Shown: positions 25,706-34,480 of the stretch, in pieces
How positions within the stretch are numbered: the first letter of the stretch is position 1
Layout of the letters: each line of letters opens with the position of its first letter
Assembly: GCA_034521975.1 (NCBI GenBank)
Contig: JAXHLR010000003.1
Span: 1 to 64,000 of the forward strand
Origin: Acidimicrobiales bacterium
GTDB taxonomy: Bacteria > Actinomycetota > Acidimicrobiia > Acidimicrobiales > SKKL01
Direction: 5' to 3'
Length of the DNA: 64,000 nt
Program-made: the position numbers and the translations under genes
The notes under the pieces: model-generated
The model's input: only the letters and a program-made list of their open reading frames with translations
Database searches by the model: none
What the model was told of the DNA's origin: nothing

Positions 25706-26101
25706 CTACCCGTCTACGACTCGCACCTCGCAACGCGGACCGGGAGCCCTGGCCAGGCGACGGTCACTGGTGAGCAGGGGGCAACGCAACGTCTCGGCGA
25801 GTGCGACATAGGAGGCGTCGTAGGGACTGAGATTGGCCTTCAGCTCGGCTGCTCGGAGCATGAGCGCGAGCATCGGATAGCGAGCGACGGGCACGGCGAG
25901 CAGGTCGTCGACGGCGGCTCCGAACCGCTCCTCTCCGAGGTCACCGGCGAGCCAGCGCTTGCGCAGCACAGCCAGCACCTCCACGTCGATGAGCCCGGGA
26001 GAAGCCAGGTCATGGCCTCGCAATGCTTGTCGTGCCCGCGTTCCTTCAAGTCCGTCGTCGCCGATGGCGTTGGCCAACACCGACGCGTCGACGACGATCA
26101 C
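25706..26101 (-). CDS. VapC-type PIN-domain toxin
   Basis: A 131-aa PIN-domain ribonuclease. The acidic residues of the active site are visible: VVDASVLANAI at the N-terminus, DVEVLAVLRK in the middle, and SPYDASYVALAE with TSDRRLA at the C-terminus. VapC toxins cut RNA, often tRNA. The GTG start overlaps the antitoxin stop as GTGA, the normal arrangement. Confidence 0.88.
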   Translation of the reverse strand: MIVVDASVLANAIGDDGLEGTRARQALRGHDLASPGLIDVEVLAVLRKRWLAGDLGEERFGAAVDDLLAVPVARYPMLALMLRAAELKANLSPYDASYVALAETLRCPLLTSDRRLARAPGPRCEVRVVDG

Positions 26102-26331
26102 TCTCGCCCGCGGGCCGACTCGAGGTCAGCCACGGCCTGGTCGAAGCCGATCCGACCTCCGTGGCGCTCATCGGCGATCCGGTCGAGCACCTCGTCGAGG
26201 TCGGGGTGGGCGGCGATCCGACGCAGCTCGCGTGCGAGGTACTGCTGGAGCGACTGTCCAGCACGCTCGGCTCGTCGCTGCAGCTCGGCGTGGACGTTGT
26301 CGGGGACATCTCGGACGAGGACGTTCGGCAT
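26098..26331 (-). CDS. FitA/VapB-type antitoxin
   Basis: A 77-aa antitoxin. The N-terminal ribbon-helix-helix pattern (MPNVLVRDVPDNVHAELQRRAERAGQ) should bind DNA and the C-terminal tail should block the partner PIN toxin. A TTG upstream at 26346 is possible, but the ATG at 26331 fits the promoter just before it, suggesting a leaderless transcript. Confidence 0.82.
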   Translation of the reverse strand: MPNVLVRDVPDNVHAELQRRAERAGQSLQQYLARELRRIAAHPDLDEVLDRIADERHGGRIGFDQAVADLESARGRE

Positions 26332-26337
26332 GCTTTC

Positions 26338-26366
26338 ATTATGCAAGCGCGATCTGGGACTGACAA
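26338..26366 (-). promoter_or_regulatory. Promoter of the toxin-antitoxin pair
   Basis: On the minus strand TTGTCA (26366-26361) and CATAAT (26343-26338) are separated by 17 bp, close to the sigma-70-type consensus. Transcription would begin at or near the antitoxin ATG at 26331. Confidence 0.55.
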
Positions 26367-26376
26367 CCCTCGACGG

Positions 26377-28602
26377 TCAGGCGCCCCGAAGGGTGACCAC
26401 GGCGTTGTAGTCGGGGACCTTCGAGCCGGGTTCGCGGTCGTCGGGGCCGGCGGCGATGAGCACGTTGCCCTCGGGCCAGTGGACCTGCAGAGTGCGCTCG
26501 GGCAGGCGCACGACCCGCAGGTGACCCTCCATCGACCCGACCTCGTTCTCGAGCACCACGGGGTCGCCGTCGGCGAGGCCGAGCGAGGCGGCGTCGGCTT
26601 CGTCGATGTAGACGGCGTCGCGGGCGGCGCCGGTGAGGGGATCGGTCTCGGCCAGGATCATGGAGTTGAACTGCTTGCCCCGGCGGGTGGCGACGGCGAA
26701 GCGACCGGCGGGCAGCTCGGTGCGGGTGGGGGTGAGCGGGGTGAACCGGCCCCTTCCGCTGGGGGTGGGGAACTCGCCGCCGGCGCAGAGGTGGCGTCCG
26801 CCCCACTGGATGGCGTCGCCGGTGTCGGCCAGGGTCTCGATGCCGGCGTAGGTGGGTACGATCCGGGCGATCTCGGCCCGCAGGTCCTGGTTGGTGGGCC
26901 ACGAGAAGCGGGGGCGCAGGTCGGGGCGCACCCGGTTGGCGACGTCGGCGAAGAGGCGCCACTCGGAGCGGGCTTGGGCGGGTGGGCGGAGGATCTCGGG
27001 GGAGAAGGCGACCCGTCGTTCGGTGGTGGTCTCGGTGCCGCCGCCTTCCTGCTCGTAGCGGGTGGCGACGGGGAGCAGGATCACGTCGTCGCCGGGCACC
27101 AGCATCTGCGACGACACGACGATGTCCTGGTGGACCCGCAGCGGCACCGCTTCGAGGGCGTCGCCGACCCGGGCGGGGTCGGGCAGCACGTCGAGGAAGT
27201 TGCCGCCCGACATCCACAGCACGTCGAGGCGGCCGTCGGCGGCGGCGTCGACCATCTCGGGGGCGGTGAGTCCCGGCTGGTCGGGGATCTGGAACCCCCA
27301 CCGCTCCCCCAGCGACGCTGCGTTTGAGGCGGTGACGTCGTGGCCGCCGGGCAGCGAGGTGGCGTAGGCGCCCATCTCGGCGCCGCCCTGCACACCGGAG
27401 TGGCCGCGGATGGGCATGAGCCCGGCACCGTCGCGGCCCACGTTGCCCCGGGCGAGGCCGAGGTTCACGATGGCCCGCACCCCGTCGACCGAGTCGCGGT
27501 GCTGGGTGATGCCCATCGACCACAGCAGGATGGCGGCGTCGGCCGCGGCGTACTCGTCGACGAAGGATTCGACGTGGGCCCGGGTGAGCCCTGCGGCCTC
27601 CAGGAGGTCGTCGAGGGGCTGGGCGTCGAGGGCGGCGACGGTTTCGTCCCACCCTTCGGTGCTGGCGTCGATGAAGGCCCGGTCGATGCCGTCGCGTTCG
27701 ATCAGCACCTTGAGGGCGGCGTTGGCGAAGGCGACGTCGCCGCCGGGGCGCACGGGGATGTGCAGGTCGCACATCTTGGTGCCGAACAGGGCCGATTCGG
27801 GGCTGGAGGGCACCCAGTAGCGGTCGAGTCCGGGTTCGAGGTAGGGGTTGACGACCACGACCCGGCATCCGCGCCGGCGGGCCTGGTAGAGGTACTTCAT
27901 GAACACCGGCTGGTTGTTGGCCGGGTTCGACCCCCAGAGCACGACCAGGTCGCTCTCGATCACGTCGGTGAGCGAGCAGGTGGAGGCGGCCACGCCGATC
28001 GACGCCTTGAGTCCGAGGGTGGAGGGGGCGTGACAGACCCGGGCGGCGGAGTCGACCGAGGCGATGCCCATGGCCCGGGCGGCCTTGCCGGCCACGTAGT
28101 AGGTCTCGTTGGTGAGGCCCCGGCTGGTGAGGTAGAGGGCGGTGCGGTCGCCTCCGGCGGCGGCGATGCCACCGGCCAGCGCGTCGAGGGCCTCGTCCCA
28201 GCTGATGCGGTGGAAGCCACGGTCGCCCCGGCGGCGGCGCATGGGGTGGCCGAGCCGGCCGAAGCCCCGCAGTTCCTCACCGGTGCGCGAGCGCAGGACC
28301 TCGGCGTCGGCGAGGACGACGGGGTCGAGCGGGTCGGCGGTGTTGAGCTCGAGCAGGCGCAGCCGGGTGGTGCAGAGGTGCACGCCGTCGATGGTCCAGT
28401 CGTGGAACCCGGCGACGCCGAGGGCGCAGCCGTCGCACACCCCTTTGCGGAGGATGTCGAGGGCCCGCTTGGGGTGGGCGAGGTTGTCGAGGGCGACCTC
28501 GGCCATCTCGCGGTAGTGGTCGGGCTTCTGCTGGCCGATGCCGTTGGGGGCGAGCCCGGCCCACAGCTCGGGACGGATGGTGAGCCCGTCGGGCCGCCTC
28601 AT
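26377..28602 (-). CDS. FdhF/YdeP-family molybdopterin oxidoreductase
   Basis: A 741-aa molybdenum/tungsten bis-MGD enzyme of the FdhF/YdeP group. The N-terminus has CDGCALGV, a reduced cysteine set rather than the full four-cysteine iron-sulfur motif. The body contains LWGSNPANNQPVFMKYL, GMGITQH-type (WSMGITQHRDSVD) and RGNVGRDGAGLMPIRGHSGVQGG. The C-terminal cap begins near PTPSGRGRF. The substrate of this family is unsettled; YdeP has been linked to acid resistance and the group is often annotated as formate dehydrogenase-like. It overlaps fdhD by ATGA, so sulfuration of the cofactor is co-produced. Confidence 0.85.
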   Translation of the reverse strand: MRRPDGLTIRPELWAGLAPNGIGQQKPDHYREMAEVALDNLAHPKRALDILRKGVCDGCALGVAGFHDWTIDGVHLCTTRLRLLELNTADPLDPVVLADAEVLRSRTGEELRGFGRLGHPMRRRRGDRGFHRISWDEALDALAGGIAAAGGDRTALYLTSRGLTNETYYVAGKAARAMGIASVDSAARVCHAPSTLGLKASIGVAASTCSLTDVIESDLVVLWGSNPANNQPVFMKYLYQARRRGCRVVVVNPYLEPGLDRYWVPSSPESALFGTKMCDLHIPVRPGGDVAFANAALKVLIERDGIDRAFIDASTEGWDETVAALDAQPLDDLLEAAGLTRAHVESFVDEYAAADAAILLWSMGITQHRDSVDGVRAIVNLGLARGNVGRDGAGLMPIRGHSGVQGGAEMGAYATSLPGGHDVTASNAASLGERWGFQIPDQPGLTAPEMVDAAADGRLDVLWMSGGNFLDVLPDPARVGDALEAVPLRVHQDIVVSSQMLVPGDDVILLPVATRYEQEGGGTETTTERRVAFSPEILRPPAQARSEWRLFADVANRVRPDLRPRFSWPTNQDLRAEIARIVPTYAGIETLADTGDAIQWGGRHLCAGGEFPTPSGRGRFTPLTPTRTELPAGRFAVATRRGKQFNSMILAETDPLTGAARDAVYIDEADAASLGLADGDPVVLENEVGSMEGHLRVVRLPERTLQVHWPEGNVLIAAGPDDREPGSKVPDYNAVVTLRGA

Positions 28603-29435
28603 CGGGCGAACCGCCTCATCCGGCGTTCTCGCCGTCGAGCCGAGCCGGCGTAGAGGCGCAGGGTGCCGCCCCGGGCGAACCCGGCGAGGGTGATGCCGGC
28701 CCGGCGGGCGACCTCGACGGCCAGGGCCGAGGGGGCGCTGACGGCGACGACGGTGGAGAACCCGGCGGCCCACGCCTTCTGGACGATCTCGAACGAGGCC
28801 CGGCCGCTGACCGCCAGCCCCAGCCCGTTGGCGGGGACGGTCCCCTCGAGGACGAGGCGGCCGACGATCTTGTCGACCGCGTTGTGGCGGCCGATGTCCT
28901 CGCGCACCAGCACCGAGTGCCCGTCGGTGTCGAAGGCGGCGGCGCAGTGCACCGCACCGGTGTCGGAGAAGAGGTCCTGGTCGTCGCGCACGCGGTCGGG
29001 CACGGCGGCGAGGACCTGGCTGGAGAAGGCGGTGGGCGAGGCCAGGGGGGCGATGCGGTCGACCAGGTCGTCGATGGCGGTGGATCCGCACAGGCCGCAG
29101 GAGCTGGAGATCGAGCCGAGGCGGGCGACGGGTTCGGGGGCCCGCCCGCCGGTGGAGACCGACACCACGTTGAACTTGGTGTCGACGGCCGAGCCGGTGG
29201 CGCAGTAGCGGACGGTGTCGACGGCGGCGTCGGCGAGGAGGCCCTCGGCGTGGCACCAGCCGACGGCGAGGTCGAAGTCGTGGCCGGGCGTGCGCATGGT
29301 GGTGGCGACGAGGTGGTCGTCGAGGCGGATCTCGAGGGGTTCCTCCACCGCGAGGTTGGCCGGGGCGCGCGACACGGTGCCCTCGGCGGTGTCGAACACC
29401 TGGGTCAGATAGGTGGTGGTGCGGCCCCGTCCCAC
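28599..29435 (-). CDS. fdhD: Formate dehydrogenase accessory sulfurtransferase FdhD
   Basis: A 278-aa protein of the FdhD family. Seen are EEPLEIRLDD, GHDFDLAVGWCHAEGLL, the active-site CGLCG and the VREDIGRHNAVDKIVG block. FdhD moves sulfur from a cysteine desulfurase to the molybdenum cofactor of formate dehydrogenase-type enzymes, fitting the overlapping partner gene. The GTG at 29435 (VGRGRTTTYL) is the most sensible start; the open frame continues upstream without family character. Confidence 0.9.
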   Translation of the reverse strand: MGRGRTTTYLTQVFDTAEGTVSRAPANLAVEEPLEIRLDDHLVATTMRTPGHDFDLAVGWCHAEGLLADAAVDTVRYCATGSAVDTKFNVVSVSTGGRAPEPVARLGSISSSCGLCGSTAIDDLVDRIAPLASPTAFSSQVLAAVPDRVRDDQDLFSDTGAVHCAAAFDTDGHSVLVREDIGRHNAVDKIVGRLVLEGTVPANGLGLAVSGRASFEIVQKAWAAGFSTVVAVSAPSALAVEVARRAGITLAGFARGGTLRLYAGSARRRERRMRRFAR

Positions 29436-29588
29436 GGGGGTCAGGGTATCGGAGGTGGTCCCGGGCGAACCCGGGCGGTCCCGGGCGGGCGATCCCGGCA
29501 CTGGGCCGTTCGACCTACTAGGGTGACTCCAGCCACCCAGAGTGGCGCCACTCTTCCCCTCCGACACCGAGCCACGAGGAGCACACCG

Positions 29589-30212
29589 ATGGCGATCGCC
29601 GCCCGCCTTGGCCTGCGCCGGAACCGCGACGACCGCGCCGCTGCCGACGACGGCGCGATCGACCTGTTGTCGTCGTCGTTCCTCGGCTACAGCGCCGACG
29701 GGCGGGGCTGGGACCCAGCCGGCCAGCGCCTGATCGATCCGGTCGGCGACGACGATGCCCACTTGGCGCACCTCAGCGGCCGGGCCTACGCCGCGGTGCG
29801 CCGCGACGGCGGTCAGGTGATCGTGGTCAGCCTGCTCGGTCGTCACGAGGCCCGGGTCACCCGCTTCGACCAGTCGGGCACGGTGCCGGTCGAGATCCGC
29901 GAGTTCCGCGAGGTCGACGACCGGTTGTGGCTGCGCGGCATCAAGCGCACCAACGGTGGCGACACGGTGCCGGCCGACCAGCAGATCACCGACTGGTTCA
30001 CCTGGGTGCGGCCCGACACCTCGGCCACCTGGACCCGCTTCGATCAGCAGTCGCCCCAGGGTCGGGCCCACGAGCTGCGCCTCGACTGGAACCCCGGCGC
30101 CCACTGGTACGACCACCCCGCCTTCGGCGACTACGACGAGCTCGTCGGCGAGGCCAACCTGCTGGGCCGCCTGTGGCCCGACGTCGAACCCCTGGCGTTC
30201 CGCGGCCGCTGA
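29589..30212 (+). CDS. Hypothetical protein
   Basis: A 207-aa soluble protein of no recognised family. It is acidic with several Trp residues in its second half, no signal peptide and no membrane segment. A GAGGAGC precedes the ATG by about 8 nt. It is divergent from fdhD across about 150 bp. Confidence 0.6.
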   Translation: MAIAARLGLRRNRDDRAAADDGAIDLLSSSFLGYSADGRGWDPAGQRLIDPVGDDDAHLAHLSGRAYAAVRRDGGQVIVVSLLGRHEARVTRFDQSGTVPVEIREFREVDDRLWLRGIKRTNGGDTVPADQQITDWFTWVRPDTSATWTRFDQQSPQGRAHELRLDWNPGAHWYDHPAFGDYDELVGEANLLGRLWPDVEPLAFRGR

Positions 30213-30295
30213 GCGCCGCGGTCGCTGAGCGGCTCAGCGACCGGTCACGGCACGAGTCGCCGAACCGTCGATCGCCCGTCCGCGACAATGGGGGG

Positions 30296-30973
30296 ATGAA
30301 CCTCGATCGGGTCAGCGTGGTCATCCCGGTGTTCAACCGGCCGGCGATGGTCGTCGAAGCGGTCGACAGCGTCCTCGACCAAGAAGGGGTTGAGGTCGAG
30401 GTGATCGTGGTCGACGACGGTTCGACCGACGACACCCCGGAGGTGGTCGACCGACTCGCCGAGGTTCTGGGAGTGACGGCACTGCACCAACCCAACCGGG
30501 GCCCGGCGGCAGCGCGAAACGCCGGTGTCGCCGCCTGCACGGCACCGTGGCTCGCGTTCTTGGACTCCGACGACCTCATGCTCCCGGGACGCCTCCGCCG
30601 CCAGCTCGACGTGCTGGGCGAGACACCCTCGGCCAGCGCGGTGATCGGGCTCGGCCGGATCCAGATCGATCCGGGTGTCGAGCTCCCCGTCGAGATCGCG
30701 ACTCGACCCCCTGGCGATCGGGAGACGTCCTTCTACACGATCTCGATGCTCTTGGCCCGCCCCCTCTTCGAGGAGCTCGGGGGGTTCGACGAGTCGCGAC
30801 CGGTCGCCGAGGACTCCGACTTCCATGCCCGGCTGGTGGCGGCCGGCCACCGGGTCCACAAGCTCGATGAGCCGCTGTTCGTTCGGCGTGTGACCGGCGA
30901 CAACCTGATCTATGGCATCGACTACCGCTGGGAGATGTTCGACCTCATCCGCCGACACCGGCGCTCGAGCTGA
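30296..30973 (+). CDS. Family 2 glycosyltransferase
   Basis: A 225-aa GT-A fold transferase. It has SVVIPVFNRP, the nucleotide-binding IVVDDGSTDDT, the PNRGPAAARNAG helix, and the metal-binding LDSDD. The protein is short for a GT2 (usually 250-330 aa), with little beyond the catalytic core. It comes directly before the PqqD/HPr-kinase-like cassette and shares its direction. Confidence 0.82.
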   Translation: MNLDRVSVVIPVFNRPAMVVEAVDSVLDQEGVEVEVIVVDDGSTDDTPEVVDRLAEVLGVTALHQPNRGPAAARNAGVAACTAPWLAFLDSDDLMLPGRLRRQLDVLGETPSASAVIGLGRIQIDPGVELPVEIATRPPGDRETSFYTISMLLARPLFEELGGFDESRPVAEDSDFHARLVAAGHRVHKLDEPLFVRRVTGDNLIYGIDYRWEMFDLIRRHRRSS

Positions 30974-31059
30974 GGGTCCGCTGCACCAACGGTTCTCGTG
31001 CTGCCCTACGATTGGGCAAGCGGACGCATCGGCGTCCACGAGTCGCGGGAGGGTCTTGC

Positions 31060-31497
31060 TTGCTGCACCAGAGGTACCAGTTGAACGCGCAGTCGATCGT
31101 GGCCGAGGAGCTCGACGGAGAGGTCATCGCCATCGACATGTCGTCCGGCGTCTACTACAGCATGTCGGGCTGGGCGGCATGGGTCTGGTCGGCACTGGCC
31201 GCCGGCGCAACGCCCACCGAAGTGGCATCGATCCTCTCCGAGCGCGCCTCAACCCATGCCGCCTCCGACTCCGAGGAGGCTGTCGAGGCGTTCCTCGACC
31301 AGCTCCGCAGCGAAGGGTTGCTCGCCGAGCGTGGAGAGGATCGCGCCCCCGACCCGTTGCCTGACACTCCGGCCGGTGCTGATGCTGGAGACCTCCGGGT
31401 CGAGCGCTACACCGACATGGAGGACCTCATCCTCCTCGACCCGGTTCACGACGTCGACACCGCGGCCGGCTGGCCCAAGCCTGCCCCCGTCGAGTGA
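31060..31497 (+). CDS. PqqD-like protein with conserved acidic tail
   Basis: A 145-aa protein. Residues 1-90 form a PqqD/RRE-type winged fold (VIAIDMSSGVYYSMSGWAAWVWSAL, then a helical part ending in FLDQLRSEGLL). A disordered linker leads to a tail with YTDMEDLILLDPVHDVD and GWP. The RRE fold normally binds leader peptides in RiPP pathways. The start is a TTG after GGGAGGG. It opens a four-gene coupled cassette with GTGA overlaps. No separate precursor peptide is visible. Confidence 0.75.
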   Translation: MLHQRYQLNAQSIVAEELDGEVIAIDMSSGVYYSMSGWAAWVWSALAAGATPTEVASILSERASTHAASDSEEAVEAFLDQLRSEGLLAERGEDRAPDPLPDTPAGADAGDLRVERYTDMEDLILLDPVHDVDTAAGWPKPAPVE

Positions 31498-32534
31498 CCG
31501 ACGAACTCTCGACGAGGTTCACAGCCGAGCTCCAGCGGTCGTGGGAGGCCGCGTCGACGGGCACCGAGGTCTTCGACCGGGCGGTCTCGATCGCGGGGCT
31601 CACCTTCTGTGCCACCGCGGCGGGCGATTACCTCCTGGATCGCATCTGGCCCGCTCTCGGTCACCACGAAAGGTCCACGAACACGGCGAACCTCACGCTG
31701 CGGATGTGGGAGCTTCGGTCGAGCAATGCACCGAGGCCATCGCTGCCCACCGCCTTGTTCACCGACGATGGGCGGTTGAAGCACCACGGCGATCTGGGTG
31801 AGGTTCGGGTCCACTTCGACCCCGACAGCCAGATGCTGGTCGCCTTCGACCGTCGGGCCGGGCTCGCCTGGTGCTGCGTGGAGGATATGGCCCAGATCAC
31901 CTGGTGGGAGCGGGCGGCGCCGTTGCGGCGGCTGTTCGCGTGGTGGCTGGAGCTCCATGGCCGTCCGATGATCCACGCCGCCGCGGTCGGCAGTCCCGAC
32001 GGAGCGGTCCTGCTCGCGGGTCCCAGCGGGTCGGGCAAGTCGACCACCGCTCTGACGGCTGCTCGCGCCGGTTTGGGCTATCTCGATGACGATCACACGG
32101 TGGTCAGCTGCCACCCGTCACCGCGGGTGCACTCTCTCTTCTCCACCGCGAAGCTCCACCTCGACAGCCTCGACGGCGACCGGTCGTTCGCCAGCTACCT
32201 GCTCGATCCGGTCGGCGAGGGAGCCAAGGCAGTGGTGAGGATGGACCGGGTGCCGTGGGTGAACCTGGTCACCTCGGCTCCGGTGGCGGCAGTTGCCGCG
32301 ATCACGGTGAGTCCGACCGGCACCACTGAGCTGCGGCCGGCGAGCCCGGGACAGGTGCTCGGTGCCCTCGCGCCGTCGACGATCCTTCAGCTGCACGGAA
32401 CCGGCGCCGCGACCCTCTCGGCCTTGTCCCGGCTGGTGCGACAGGTGCCTACAGCCACCCTCGAGGTCGGATCCAACCCCGATGAGGTGGTCGCGGCGGT
32501 CAGCAGGCTCACCCGCGGCAGTGTGGAGTGGTGA
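31494..32534 (+). CDS. HPr-kinase-like ATPase
   Basis: A 346-aa protein whose C-terminal half resembles the HPr kinase/phosphorylase catalytic domain: a histidine in IHAAAV, Walker A GPSGSGKS near residue 178, and the YLDDDHTVV strand. The first 140 residues are a separate alpha/beta domain. Homologues act as kinases on lasso peptides, and others sit in polysaccharide loci with PqqD-like proteins. The GTG start overlaps the PqqD-like stop. Confidence 0.75.
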   Translation: MTDELSTRFTAELQRSWEAASTGTEVFDRAVSIAGLTFCATAAGDYLLDRIWPALGHHERSTNTANLTLRMWELRSSNAPRPSLPTALFTDDGRLKHHGDLGEVRVHFDPDSQMLVAFDRRAGLAWCCVEDMAQITWWERAAPLRRLFAWWLELHGRPMIHAAAVGSPDGAVLLAGPSGSGKSTTALTAARAGLGYLDDDHTVVSCHPSPRVHSLFSTAKLHLDSLDGDRSFASYLLDPVGEGAKAVVRMDRVPWVNLVTSAPVAAVAAITVSPTGTTELRPASPGQVLGALAPSTILQLHGTGAATLSALSRLVRQVPTATLEVGSNPDEVVAAVSRLTRGSVEW

Positions 32535-33217
32535 CGCGTTGGCGGGTCAGCGTGGTCATCGCGGTGCGCGACGGTGAGCGCTACCTGGGCGAGACGCTGG
32601 AGTCCATCACCACCCAGAGCCGCCCGGTCGACGAGGTGATCGTCGTCGACGACGGATCGACCGACGCGACGGTGCCGCTCGCCCGGTCGTTCGGCGAGAC
32701 CGTGACGGTCGTGGAGCAACCAGCCCGGGGAGCGGGGTCCGCCCGGAACACCGGCATCGCCTTGGCGACCGGCGAGGTGCTGGCATTGTGCGACGCCGAC
32801 GATCTGTGGGTCCGTTCCAAGACCGAGCGCCAGCTGGGGATGATCGAGGATCCGAGCCTGGCGGTGGCGGTGTTCTGCGGGGTGGAGGAGTTCCTCAGCC
32901 CCGACCTCGACCCCGACGCACGTCGTGGCCGGGCCCCCCGCACGCTCACCGGCCCGACCCGGATGGCGTCAGGGCTGCTGGCCACCCGCGCCGCGTTCGA
33001 CGCGACGGGACCCTTCCGTGAGGTCGATGGGGCCGACTGGTTCGACTGGTGCTCGCGGTTGGCCGACGCGGTGCCCGCGGTGCGCCACCATCCAGAGGTG
33101 CTGCTCCGCCGGCGTCTGCACGCGAACAACAGCACCCTGATCGGTGGCGACGCCTCGGCGGCACGGCTCGCGGCGGTTGCGGAGCATCTGCGTCGCCGGC
33201 GCGGGGCGCAGGGGTGA
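32531..33217 (+). CDS. Family 2 glycosyltransferase in the PqqD/kinase cassette
   Basis: A 228-aa GT-A glycosyltransferase with SVVIAVRDGERYLGETLES, VIVVDDGSTDAT, RGAGSARNTGI and the LCDADD metal site. It is compact, like the one at 30296. The GTG start overlaps the preceding stop and its stop overlaps the next start (both GTGA), so it is part of a single translational unit. Confidence 0.8.
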   Translation: MTRWRVSVVIAVRDGERYLGETLESITTQSRPVDEVIVVDDGSTDATVPLARSFGETVTVVEQPARGAGSARNTGIALATGEVLALCDADDLWVRSKTERQLGMIEDPSLAVAVFCGVEEFLSPDLDPDARRGRAPRTLTGPTRMASGLLATRAAFDATGPFREVDGADWFDWCSRLADAVPAVRHHPEVLLRRRLHANNSTLIGGDASAARLAAVAEHLRRRRGAQG

Positions 33218-34332
33218 GACGGCCGGGGCGGCTGGGCACCGGCTGGCCCGACGAGGTCGACCTGTCCCTGGTGCGGGCGGCGCTGGGCCCGCCGGATCGG
33301 ACCCTCTCGGAGTGGGAGCGCTTCACCGGCGCGGTGTCCCTCGCCGACGATCACGTCCCCGAACGGCACCGGCTCCTGTCCGCCGTCTGGGGCCAGCTCC
33401 ACCACGGAGCTCCCGGCCACCGCGACCTTCCGGTGCTGAAGGGCATCTCCCGCCGCACGTGGGTGAACAACCAGCGAGCGCTGTCCACCCTCGCCCGCGC
33501 CGTCGAGGCGCTGGGCTCGGGCTCGCGACCTTGGGCGCTGGCGCCGCACGCTCAGCTGGCGCTCGGCGACGACCTGGGCTGGCTCCCGTCCGACCCGCTC
33601 ACGCTGCTCGTCCCCGCCGTGGAGGTCGATCCCGTCACCGCCGCCCTGGTCGGGGCGGGCTGGTCGACAACGAGGGGTCGTGGCGCACCCTGGGTTCGGC
33701 CCCGGGTGGTGCGCGACCCGGCCGGCGGCGAGCTCCGGTTGTTGTCACGTGCCGGAGTCTGGTTGGTCGAACCGGACGAACCGCATCGGTCGCTGGATCC
33801 ACTGCTGGAGGCGGCCCGCCCGGCCACGGTGGGGCAGGCGACGGTGCCGGTCCTGGACCCGGCCGATGCGCTGGTCGCGCTCTGCTCAGAGGGTCCGACG
33901 CCGGGTTCGCCGGTTCCGCTGCGGTGGATGGTGTTGGTCGCTGCACTGGTCGGGGGGACGGACCTCACCCCAGAGCGGGTGGCTGCCACCAGCCGACGGT
34001 TCCGGATCGAGCCGCTCGTGCGGGGCGCGCTCGAGTTCCTCTCCGAGGTGGTGGATGTCGGCGATGCCGACCAGCTCCGTGCGCTGGTGCCGGAGGGCGG
34101 TACCGTCGGGCACCGGCAGTTGGACCGTGCCCTGGTGGCCCGGCGGGGGCCGGCGGCCGGACTGCGAGCGGAGTGGGTGCGCAACCGCCGATCCTGGTCC
34201 GGGCGCGAAGCGGTCACCCGCCTTCCCGGCTTCTTGACCTCACGCTGGGGGCTCGACTCGGCCTGGCAGCTCCCCGGTGCGGTCGCCGGCCGCGTCACGG
34301 CGACGGTCGGGCGCAAGCCATTCCGAGGTTGA
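33214..34332 (+). CDS. Nucleotidyltransferase-like protein (NTP_transf_5 type)
   Basis: A 372-aa protein resembling the uncharacterised nucleotidyltransferase family often found with HPr-kinase-like and PqqD-like genes. The family core would be LKG...SDIDLLV; here the equivalent stretch reads LPSDPLTLLVPAVEV, losing the second aspartate, so catalysis may be weak or absent. The C-terminal half is helical. The GTG start overlaps the GT2 stop. Confidence 0.6.
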   Translation: MRRPGRLGTGWPDEVDLSLVRAALGPPDRTLSEWERFTGAVSLADDHVPERHRLLSAVWGQLHHGAPGHRDLPVLKGISRRTWVNNQRALSTLARAVEALGSGSRPWALAPHAQLALGDDLGWLPSDPLTLLVPAVEVDPVTAALVGAGWSTTRGRGAPWVRPRVVRDPAGGELRLLSRAGVWLVEPDEPHRSLDPLLEAARPATVGQATVPVLDPADALVALCSEGPTPGSPVPLRWMVLVAALVGGTDLTPERVAATSRRFRIEPLVRGALEFLSEVVDVGDADQLRALVPEGGTVGHRQLDRALVARRGPAAGLRAEWVRNRRSWSGREAVTRLPGFLTSRWGLDSAWQLPGAVAGRVTATVGRKPFRG

Positions 34333-34338
34333 CGCCCT

Positions 34339-34480
34339 CCGGCTCGAACAGGGTGTCGGCCCGCTCCCGGCGGAGGCGAGGACCGTCCCACCTCTCGCCG
34401 ACAGACTCGGGCCGGCGAGCTGGTCCAGGGATGGTTCATGCCCTTGGAGGCGTCGGCCACCTACGCCGAGTCCGGCACGG
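34339..34480. repeat. Long direct repeat, left copy
   Basis: About 142 bp matching 35635-35782 with a long central block of near identity (from CCCGCTCCCGGCGG through GAGCTGGTCCAGGG) and weaker matches at both ends. The two copies bracket the ATP-binding gene, and the right part of this copy overlaps the first codons of that gene. Confidence 0.85.

Noticed and set aside
29436-30116. The long upstream extension of the fdhD frame, over the hypothetical gene at 29589
   Set aside because: Lacks family character and conflicts with the plus-strand gene with a good Shine-Dalgarno.
30974-31059. Possible lasso precursor peptide before the PqqD-like gene
   Set aside because: The 86-bp gap contains no open frame with a leader and a core with an early Gly and a matching Asp/Glu; not supported.
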